64,000 nucleotides of DNA from Balamuthia mandrillaris (taxonomy: Eukaryota > Discosea > Longamoebia > Balamuthiidae). The notes below the pieces were generated by a model. It searched no databases and had not been told where the DNA came from. It saw only the letters and a list, made by a program, of their open reading frames with translations. The stretch spans positions 1-64,000 of the forward strand of contig JAVKOQ010000215.1 of NCBI GenBank assembly GCA_031835245.1, given 5' to 3'. Made by a program: the position numbers and the translations under genes. Numbering within the stretch: position 1 is the stretch's first letter; each line of letters opens with the position of its first letter. Shown here in pieces: positions 55,753-64,000 of the stretch.

Positions 55753-57976
55753 TTATTTCATTTTAGGTTTGGGTGGTGCTCCCCCTTGTTGTTGTTGTCG
55801 GAGGAGGTGGGATGCATCTCTTCGTGAAAACAAGGAGGAGAAAGAGACATACTCGTTAGGCACAACGCCCTGCGTGTCCTCCTCCAAATAATTGAAAAGG
55901 GGCATGTAAAAGCCCTTGTTGCTCCTCTCTTCCTCGCTGAGAAAGACCATGGAGTTGGCCAAGTTGTGGTAGTGAAGGAAGAGATGAGTGGAGATGTAAT
56001 AAGCCATCAGTACGTCGATACTGTAATGCTCGTGCCCCGCCAGGATGAAGAACATGCCAAATAGGTTCATCACCCAAGAGAAGATGTGGAGGCCCTTCCA
56101 CTTTGAGTCGGTATATTCTAGGATGAAGCAGTTGAATATGGTAAGCATTACGGTGTGTCCGCTGAACATATAATCTCCACATGTTCTCACTCCATTCACT
56201 GAGAGACCTGTTCATTTTTCTTGTTAGCCAAAAGAAGGTATAATACAAAGAAGAGCAAAAAATCGAACCAAGCCCCGAGAAGATAGCCCAAGCAGCACGC
56301 AACTTGTCCTCAATACCATTGGTGAGTTGGTCCTCTGGAATACCTGATAGATGATGATCGCACTTGACATGAGTGCCCGGTACACTCAACGAGGTGACGA
56401 ACATGGTGCAGCATCTTAGCAAGAATACCATCGCCGTTATGCAGCAGAAGCGGCGAAGGATGACCATGCGGAAACGATGCAGCAAGACGGTTACAAAGAA
56501 GATGAGGGCCAGACTGAAGATGGTGTACTCCGCCAGGGTGAAGGCCACAGGCATGTGTGGCACGTTGTCCAGGATGATGTCCGGGAGAGGAGGATAGCTA
56601 GTTGGGTCTGGCACCCGCTCGTGCACAAATGTCATTGTCAGAGCTGTTGCCATAGCGCTGAATAACAGAAACAGAAAGCTCATCACTGGTGTTGGAAAGA
56701 AGGAACATGTACACAAAAGAATAAGTGTTTGTTACAACCAGTAGATAGGAAAACATCAACAGGAACCAACATCGAAAGAACGCATTTCACCCCCAACAAA
56801 GAAAGGATGCAAGAAACGAAAGGAGGGGGATAAGCGCACCAAGCCGACTGAGAGCAGAGGCGAATCTCTCATCAACGTGCCAAACAGGCAAGAAGGATGC
56901 TCTCGTTTTGGTGGGAGAGCTGAAAGGCCACCAGACACCTCCTTCCTTGGAAAGCTTGCCATACTCCCTCTGCCATCTCTTCAGCACCTCTGCGAAGCCC
57001 TCCTCTTCTCCTACCTCAACTTGATGCCCCTCTTCATCGAGTAGAGGGTGTATCGAACGAGAACGAGGTCTGGTTTTAGCCAGAGGAGGAGAAGAGGAGT
57101 CTGTCTCGAGGCTCCTCCTTCGTTGTTGGCTGGGCAAAGACGAAGAAGCAAAACCGTCCACCGCTGCATCTAACAAACGCGGCTCCGAAGGGAGGTGGCG
57201 GGTGTAGCCTGTGTCTTGAGCGCGTAGTTGTTGTATCGTCCATGACAGACGCTTGATGTCTCCAATTACGCCCAACGCCAGTGGTTCCTCTCTTAAATCG
57301 TGTTCCTGTGTTTCGAGTCAGGACAAAAGAGAAGAACAAGAACAAGAAGAACAGGAACAGAAAGAAGAAGAAGAAGAAGAAGAAGAAGAAGAAGAAGAAG
57401 AAGAAGAAGAAGAAGACAAGAACAAGAAGAAGAACAAGAAGAAGAACAAGAAGAAGAACAAGAAGAAGAACAAGAACAAGAAGAAGAACAAGAACAAGAA
57501 CAAGAACAAGAACAAGAAGAAGAAGAAGAAAAACAAGAAGAAGAAGAAGAAGAAGAACAAGAACAAGAACAAGAAGAAGAAGAAGAAAAACAAGAAGAAG
57601 AAGAAGAAGAAGAACAAGAACAAGAAGAAGAACAAGAACAAGAAGAAGAAGAAGAAGAAGCAGAAGAACAAGAACAAGAACAAGAAGAAGAACAAGAACA
57701 AGAAGAAGAGAGAAAGGAAAAGAAGAGAGAAAGGAAAAGAGAGGCAAGCCAAAAAAAAAAAAAAAACGCGGGACATACAGTGAGGCTCAACAAGATTTCT
57801 CCATCTACGTTGTTTTTGGCAAACTTCTCAGCGTAACGGCCATAGCCGCCCATCCCCAGCCACTTGCTCACGTCGCTCACGCTCCATTCGCTCGCTTTGA
57901 TTACGGCAGTAGCGGTCGTCACCGTGTCGGTCGCTGTCCTCTCCTTGTTCGATACGCTCCTCTTCTTCTTGCCCAT
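55753..57976 (-). CDS. SAMD8: SAMD8/SMSr-like sphingolipid phosphotransferase
   Basis: Start ATG at 57976. Four or five exons. An N-terminal SAM domain (residues 28-95) is split across a large repeat-filled intron: ASEWSVSDVSKWLGMGGYGR, VDGEILLSLT| then EHDLREEPLALGVIGDIKRL, with in-phase junction. A charged linker follows, then six membrane spans of the sphingomyelin-synthase family: MSFLFLLFSAMATALTMTFV, IDPVPM-like loop, RTCGDYMFSGHTVMLTIF (D3, catalytic His) and LAGHEHYSIDVLMAYYISTH (D4, catalytic His and Asp), LFLHYHNLANS. Human SMS1 has CGDYLFSGHTV and AHEHYTIDVIIAYY. SMSr makes ceramide phosphoethanolamine in the ER. The catalytic triad is intact. It sits next to an ELO and opposite the formin. 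Confidence 0.9.
57316..57715. repeat. Compound AAG/AAC trinucleotide array in SAMD8-like intron
   Basis: About 400 bp of mixed GAA, AAC and AAG units (AAGAAGAACAAGAACAAG and similar), on the plus strand, inside the intron that splits the SAM domain. The sense strand is CTT/GTT-rich. All long Arg, Lys, Leu or Ser frames here are products of the repeat. Confidence 0.97.
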
Positions 57977-58285
57977 ACCTTTTCCCCCCTACTCTGTTTC
58001 TCTCTCTCTCTCTCTCTCTCTGTTCGTAAAGTTTTGTTATTGTTTTGTTATTGCTCGTGTGTGGTGTGTTTTTTTTTTAAAAAAACACAAACAAGGGTTG
58101 AAAGGGCGGGGAGCAGACAGGGACATGTTTCAAGACCCTTCTCTGTTTGTTTTCCAGCTTTTCTTTCGGATGTTTCAGAGATAAACAACCAAAAAACATT
58201 CGCTTTTATATCACTTGAGATAAAAAGAAAATGCACAACAAAAAAAAAACAAACAGCAGAGAGGGATGGCGTTGCTGGGGGTGGT
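57977..58285. other. SAMD8-like promoter / formin 3' end
   Basis: 309 bp between the minus-strand synthase start and the formin stop, both on the same strand. Contains a CT run (58000-58021). No other feature was seen. Confidence 0.4.
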
Positions 58286-58556
58286 TCATCCTTCCGAAGA
58301 GGAGGACGGCATGACGGAAACAAGGAAGCGAGTGTCTATGGAGACGAAGCAGCGCACAAAGTTGTGAAGACACGCGAAGAAAACGTGAGACAAACACTTG
58401 CTGGCGTCTTCTCCGAAGAACGTGGCCAGAGAGGTCCATTCCTGACGCATCTTAAGCACCACTTCTTCCAATGCTTCTATTTCTGCTTTTGCTTCGTTGT
58501 AAAATGGCTTTTGTTTTTGTATTTTTAAAAAGAAAATAAGCAAAAAGAAAGAACGA

Positions 58557-58619
<63 letters not shown>

Positions 58620-61600
58620 TACCATCATGACAGCAACGTAACGATCTTTTGTCTCCGCGTCGCTGTGATGCTTCTGGCAAAGAACAATTTGCTGATGCAC
58701 TCGAGACAGTTCAATCTTCATTTGTTTTAGCTCAGCTGTTATGTTCTCAATGGATACTTTGGATGCTGCTTCAATGGATTGCAGTTCTTCGTGGAAGTTG
58801 AGCAAGGAAGGCATCTGGTTCTCGATCTCCTTTTTCAAGTAGTGCAACAGAGTAACGTCTTTGTGCTTTCCTCTTGTCTCTGTCAACTTTTTTTTTGGTT
58901 ATAAAATGTTCGTACTCAGCACCATAAAGAAAGAAAAACAAGGAAACATACCTTAGTAAGACTTTCCATCCGAAAGCCATGACTGGAGGAAAGATGATTG
59001 TCGCGGTTGAGGACACTACCCAGGGCCAATATGGTCTTAAGGAGCTGCGGGAACTTTTGGTTGGTCTTCACTTGGATGCAGGCCGATAGCACCGTTTCCG
59101 TGTCTCGTTGTACGTCCTGAACGAGAGTGGAGTACTGTTTCTTCCACAGAAAAGTATCCAGACGTTCGTTCAAGCGTGGAATCTCCATTAACTGTTCGTG
59201 TGAAAAGACAGATCAGAGAATGAAAAAGGAAAGACAGAGAAAGCGAATAAAAGGTAAGCAAACCTTCAACAGGAAACGTTCAGCTGGGCCAAGTTTATCA
59301 TCGTCTGTGCTGTCTTGTTGTGGATGAGCATAGCCCATAAGAAGTTCAATCTCTTCTTCTTTAGGAGCGATGTACTTAAGAGCCTTGACCCTATCTATAC
59401 ACAGCATGTCTTCGTCCATTTGCCAAATGGCTTCTTGAATCTTGTCTTGAGTCGTTTTGAACTGAGACAACAAAATTGCTTCAAATAAATAAACACATAA
59501 ATAAAAAGGAGGTAAGTTCATATACAAAATTGCTTCTGAATAAAAAGGAAAAGAAGAAAGAGCAAACCAATGTTATTAACTCTTTGAAGAGGAAGAAGCA
59601 TCCCAGCTGAAGAACTAGTACTGCTCTTTGAAGAGGGGGTAGCAGCGATGGATTTCCTTCTCTGCACGGTGGGCGATATCGAAAACAACGACTCAAGCTC
59701 CGAAACGTTAACCTTGATGGGTGGGGCGTCCTCTACAGCGGCTGCGTTCCAAACCGTTTGCTCTATCTTGTTCTGCATCCAACATTCATTCAGCAATTGA
59801 TTCATTTAAGCTTTAAGCCGAGAAGAAATAGAAGGGATTGTTGTAAAGTACCTTTGGAATGACGCTCCAGTGAAGCGGGCGCATTTTCTTTCTGGAAGCC
59901 TGTTGTTGATCCTGTTGATCAGCTTCTGAAGATGAAGCAGAGCGCTTGTTCGGTGAGGATGAAGAGCTGTTGTTCTTGGCGGTAGACTTTTGTACAAAAG
60001 GAGGCGGTGGTGGAGGAGGAGCAACCGGAGGAGGAGGCGGTGGGGCAGGGCCACTTGTTGAAGTCACAGGCTCTTCAATAAGGGAGGCGTGTTGTTCCTT
60101 CAATGGTTGAAGTGGAGGAGCAGAAAAATAGGAAGAGGAAGAAGGTATGCTGGAAGAGGACGAACCGCCTGGAGAAAACGGGGTGGGTGGAGGAGAAGAG
60201 GGTGGAGTGGAATAAGAGGCATAGTAGGCGATAGAAGAAGAATTCGAATCAGACGAGGCAGTCAAAGCGCCTGCTTTGACCAGGAAGGGAGAGTTAACCG
60301 AAGGTGACATAGATGCCAGAGATAGAGAAAATGATGTGGGTCCGGCAGGAGCTGACAACAACATGCTATTATTGTCGGAGGTTGAAAAGGAAGTAGAGAT
60401 AAGATCCAATGAGGATTGAAAGAGAGGCTCGCGAGCCTTAACGTCACTTTTGGAACGCAACGCAGTGCCGGCAATGCTTTGTCTCCGTTTAGAATGACCC
60501 CGAGAACGAGCACGAGAGGATGAGGTAGGAGAAGTTGTGGGCGAAGCCGGTGCTAAAAGTCGAGAAAGAAGTCGGTCGTTCTCCTTTTTGAGGCGCCAAG
60601 CCTTTTCGTTCTTCTCGCGTTCTTTTCTCTCTTCTTGTTCAACGTCGACAAGGTGCTGGGTTGGTCTCTGTGTGCGTTTTGTCAGTAGCTGTTTGGTTTC
60701 TGCCTCTGTCGAAACAATTGAAAAGCTTTTGAATTTTTGTTTACGCCGATCCGTTTTCGAACCATGTGCAAGCTCTTGCTTCAACTCTTTCATCAGCGCC
60801 ACTGATTGTGTGGTCTTGAGCGGTGAGTTGGTTGCATTGCCGTTGTTGTTGTTGTTGTTGTTGTTGGTTTTGATGCGACTATTGTTACAAATGTTCTTGT
60901 TCTCTTTGTCATAAGAAGAAGAAGCAGTGTGATGGCGACGAACTTCTGTGGCGCCCTGTTGTTGCTTTTTGTAACAGATGTAGGTTTCCTCTGCAGAAAG
61001 CCGATAAAGCTTCACGATATCGCTCAAATGGGCGACAAGATACCAAATGCCCAACGTTATGTCCTCCAAACGAAACACCGTTATATAAGCTCCACCATGC
61101 TTCCAAGCAATATCAGCTGCAGAGGTTGCGGAAGAAGAGGAAGAGGAGGACGAAAAGACAGATTTGCTCTTGTGTTGAGCCTCATGAATGGATGCGGCAG
61201 AAGGAGAAGATAGTTCGAAGAGAGCGATGCCGTTGCTCAGTCTCTTCGAGCTAAAGTTTTCAATAGCTACTATAGCCGTCGATGGACGAAAGATGCCCCG
61301 CTATGAAAGGTAAAAACGCAAAGCAAAAGAACGGGAATTCAAGCAAGAACAAAAGTGAGCGAATGCAACAACAGCACCGATAGCAAAGCACAAACCAGAG
61401 TAAGTTGCTCTGAATCACCACCCAAAGAAAGAGGTATTCTTATTCTTCCTGTTTATGTGAATGTAAAGGGGCAACAGGTTATTAACCATCCTCGTTTCAC
61501 AAGACAGGAACAAGAAAAGATAAGACGATGAAAAACAAACCAGCAATATCAAGCTCGTTGATGGAGATGCGGCGAATGGGGATACGCTTCTCCGTCTTGT

Positions 61601-62078
61601 ACTGGCGACCGATATCCAGTTGTTGAAGAGAGGTGATTATCCGGGTGGGGTTTTCGGATTGGCAGAAGGGATCCTTGGTTTTAAGTATGAAGAGAGGAGT
61701 GTAAATGCTTCGCGCAAAGGAACAAAAAGTGAAAAAATCCCAAGTGCAAACAACAAACCTTAGATTCTTCGATGATGACAAGTCCTTGCAGCAAAGAAGG
61801 AGAACTCAAAATCACTTTTGACAAAAACGAAAAGATTAGCGAACCCATTTTTTTTAAAAAAAATGACAGATCAAGAGCTGCTACGCACGGGCCTCGAGCA
61901 CCAAGGTGAGGTCGCAAAAAGACTGGGCTTGGTAACTGGTAGGCAGCGTCGTTAAAGCCACAAACGTGTCGTTGTGGTACTCCTCGCCTTTATTCCGGCC
62001 TTTTCGCTCTGTGGGTGAGAGCTGGTTGGGGGAGAAGGCCTGAAATATAAACCGCCAGCCTTCATGCAGGAGGTCCAT
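58286..62078 (-). CDS. Formin (FH1-FH2) with a novel N-terminal region
   Basis: About 12 exons, ATG at 62078 (MDLLHEGWRFIFQAFSPNQL). The N-terminus (to about residue 210) includes TLPTSYQAQSFCDLTLVLEA, SLLQGLVIIEESK, RISINELDIAG, GIFRPSTAIVAIENFSSKRL and DITLGIWYLVAHLSDIVKLY and matches no known FH3/GBD pattern I can see. A coiled region follows, then a Pro-rich FH1 (VAPPPPPPP). FH2 begins KKMRPLHWSVIPK, continues KIEQTVWNAAAVED, DRVKALKYIAPKEEEIELLM (lasso/knob), FPQLLKTILALGSVLNRDNH (Asn-Arg core), TLLHYLKKEIENQMPSLLNF and ends FFACLHNFVRCF. FH2 dimers nucleate and elongate actin filaments. Introns hold GA/CT runs. It diverges from the desaturase gene. Confidence 0.92.
58556..58617. repeat. 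GA/CT microsatellite in formin intron
   Basis: Two GA runs separated by one GAAG unit; CT-rich on the formin sense strand. Confidence 0.96.
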
Positions 62079-62976
62079 AGTCTAGTTGTTGCTTAAACCT
62101 ACCTCCTTGTTTGCGCGGCGAAAGTCTGTTTTATTTTTTGAGTTCAAGAGGGAGGACCCCTTTTGAACTGGCGTAACGGCAGCCAAACATTTCCCGCCTT
62201 TTTTTCGTTCTACAAACAAAAAGGAAGGCGAACCGTCGTGGAGAACCCTCATATAAAAAAGCATCCCATGACGACGGGATATCGCTTGTTCTCTGCTCGA
62301 CGCGCTCGTTTTGCAAGTTTCCAGCCACTACCCTCCAATTGCGTTCTCCAATTGGTTGTCATACACCCCAAAGCCTCATGCCAGCACAGGGTTGTTGTTC
62401 CCATTTTCAGTTCTCCTGTAATGGCATTTGTCTCTGCATTATTGGTGCTGCGCATTTTGAGGTGCCTCCTATTGGTCACCAATGACTAATAACGTCACCC
62501 GAGTTGTTGCTGTCCGACGTGGCAATTACCATACAGCGACAACTCCACGATATTACGTAGCAGGCTTTCGTTGGGGAGTTCCTCCCGCGGCGACTTTTTG
62601 ACCTTGAGTTTTTTTTCTTCTTTTTTTTTTTGTTTTCGCCTTCCCTTTCCTTTTTCTTTCTTTTCCTTTTTGCAGTTTACTTTTCACTTTCATAGCGCCC
62701 CGCTCTCTTTCTTTCTCGCTTCCTGCCCCCCTCCACTCCTCCACCACCAACCCACTAAAGCCTCCCCTACTGCTGCTACATACAAACATAAAAAAGGGGA
62801 AGCGCCCTTCCAAGTCCTCCCGATCTTCTTTTCGTTTCAGCAAGAAAAAAGAGAGAAGACGAAAGAAGAAAGACCTCGTGCTCCACTGGTGACAGCAGAA
62901 AAAATCAAGGACTTGTTTTGTTGGTGTTTCTTATCCCTCCTTTAGGCTACAAACCAAAAACAAACCAAAACAAACG
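62079..62976. promoter_or_regulatory. Divergent promoter region, formin / front-end desaturase
   Basis: 898 bp between opposite start codons. A cluster of CCAAT or inverted ATTGG words lies at about 62335, 62348, 62441, 62471 and 62479, with an AACGTCAC (CRE-like) word at 62491 and ACGTGGCAATT at about 62518. The 62600-62760 part is T/C-rich, probably the desaturase 5' leader. No other gene was seen. Confidence 0.5.
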
Positions 62977-64000
62977 ATGACTCACGGTCCGCTAGACCAA
63001 CCCACCAACAAGCTCCCGCGACAAGCCGTGTCCTCCTCCAAAGAGGAAGACCATGCGGAGAGAAGCCCAGTGAACGGGGGCTACCTACCCTGCTATCCCA
63101 AATACTGGGCCATACACGGGGAGTACTACGACCTATCCTCCTTCGTGGAACGGCATCCCGGCGGCGAGGAGATGCTGCTCGTGGGCAAGGGCAGAGACTG
63201 CACGGAGCTCTTCGAGTCGGTGCACGCCCTCTCCCAGCTGAACCTCAAGGCCCTTCTCGCCAAGTACAAGGTGGAGCGGTCTGTCTGGTCGGCCCTTCCT
63301 AACTGCCCTCCCCCTCCTCCCGATCAGTTCACCTGGGAGAGTAATGGCTTCTACAGCGTCCTCACCCAAAAGGTCAAGCGACACTTTGCGGAGAAGGCTC
63401 AACTCACCCAATCACAACAAGCACAAAAACAACAACAACAGAACGGTGGAACTGCCACCTCCAGCCGGGCTTACGTGGAAGGCTACAAAGCTGGTACGCC
63501 CTACTGGATTAAGGTTTCTTGCCTGCTGCTCTTATGGGCCACGATGATTACCTACACCTTGAGCACTGGCTGCTGGTGGACCGCAGCTGCTGCGGGCTTC
63601 CTCATGAACATGGTCGGCTTTTGCGTGATGCACGACGGCTCTCACTTTGCCATCAGCCGGAGGGTCTGGGTCAACCGCCTCTGCCACACTCTTTGGAACA
63701 ACTGGAACCTTTGGTCTCACTTCCTTTGGCTTCGACACCACGTCTATGGCCACCACAGCTATACCGGCGTCTTCCGACAAGACCCCGACCTCGTCAACGC
63801 CTCCTCCGTCGTCCGCAAACACCACCGCAACCGAAAGCGGTTTACTCACACCACTCAAACCTTCCATAGCTGGTTTATTTATACCTGTTTCCCCAACCAG
63901 CACGTCGGCCAGTCTCTTCTTTACCTGCGCTCCTGGTTCCTTCGCCATATCTTTGGGGTTCCTATTCATGGTTAGTTTGCTTGATTTTCTTTCTAGTTCT
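62977..64000 (+). CDS. Cytochrome b5-fused front-end fatty acid desaturase, 3' partial
   Basis: ATG at 62977 (MTHGPLDQPTNKLPRQAVSS). An N-terminal cytochrome b5 domain contains SFVERHPGGEEMLLVGKGRD with the heme-binding H-P-G-G. Membrane segments start around KVSCLLLLWATMITYTLSTG. Desaturase His boxes 1 and 2 are GFCVMHDGSHFAISR (H-x-x-x-H) and LRHHVYGHHSYTGVFRQDP (H-x-x-H-H). The third box (Q-x-x-H-H in this family) lies beyond the window. After PIHG at 63971, gttagt is a splice donor, so an intron runs off the right edge. Front-end desaturases (delta-5, delta-6, delta-8) put a double bond between an existing one and the carboxyl end; regiochemistry cannot be told here. Confidence 0.93.

Noticed and set aside
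57253-58528. Long Arg/Lys/Leu/Ser frames across 57.3-57.8 kb
   Set aside because: Products of the AAG/AAC repeat; the intron junction on the minus strand is well supported.

Overview
This window is nuclear DNA from a unicellular eukaryote. It is gene-dense and lies on both strands, and most genes carry several short GT-AG introns (about 40-110 nt, a few longer) that are often filled with microsatellites. The gene mix is amoeba-like: an ankyrin-SAM-TKL kinase, a Frizzled/Smoothened-like receptor, a formin, LMBRD2, PP2Cs, a KCTD9-like protein, ankyrin/LRR chimeras, acetate kinase and fatty-acid elongase/desaturase genes. I infer an amoebozoan, possibly a free-living discosean such as a relative of Acanthamoeba or Balamuthia. 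This rests on gene content only and is moderate confidence. I saw no transposon, virus-like element, rRNA gene or CRISPR array.

Layout. 1-5 kb: an NLRC3-type LRR protein (partial at the left edge), a small membrane protein and a PP2C phosphatase. 5-9 kb: a probable PAXX end-joining factor, a Tubby/LURP-like protein and a betaine-lipid methyltransferase. 9-14.9 kb: an NDUFB10-like protein, a C9orf78/Tls1 spliceosome factor, an ELOVL6-type elongase, LAMTOR5 and an F-box membrane protein. 15-22.4 kb: a NADAR-domain protein, an acidic nuclear-type protein, CDC123 with a C-terminal membrane anchor, and a PPR protein. 23-31.7 kb: an ankyrin-LRR protein, KCTD9-like, TRIC channel-like, acetate kinase and cystinosin. 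32-38 kb: CENP-H-like, a small mitochondrial-type protein, ribosomal P0, a tiny uncertain gene and a Frizzled-like receptor. 38.5-47 kb: a secretory-pathway type II protein, FAM210-like, two tRNA-Ala genes, LMBRD2, and a lysyl-oxidase-like/PKD membrane protein. 47-64 kb: the ankyrin-SAM-TKL kinase, a PP2C-like fusion, a second elongase (HVYHH type), a SAMD8/SMSr-like sphingolipid synthase, a formin, and a cytochrome b5-fused front-end desaturase cut by the right edge.

Themes. Five lipid genes (betaine-lipid methyltransferase, two ELOs, SMSr-like synthase, front-end desaturase) sit in 56 kb, and three of them lie within the last 10 kb. Many genes are divergent pairs sharing 0.3-0.9 kb promoters. 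The intronic microsatellites are almost all pyrimidine-rich on the sense strand of the host gene, which is the strongest non-gene signal here. Exon boundaries were read by eye. Those quoted as exact fit GT-AG and codon phase; the others are approximate.
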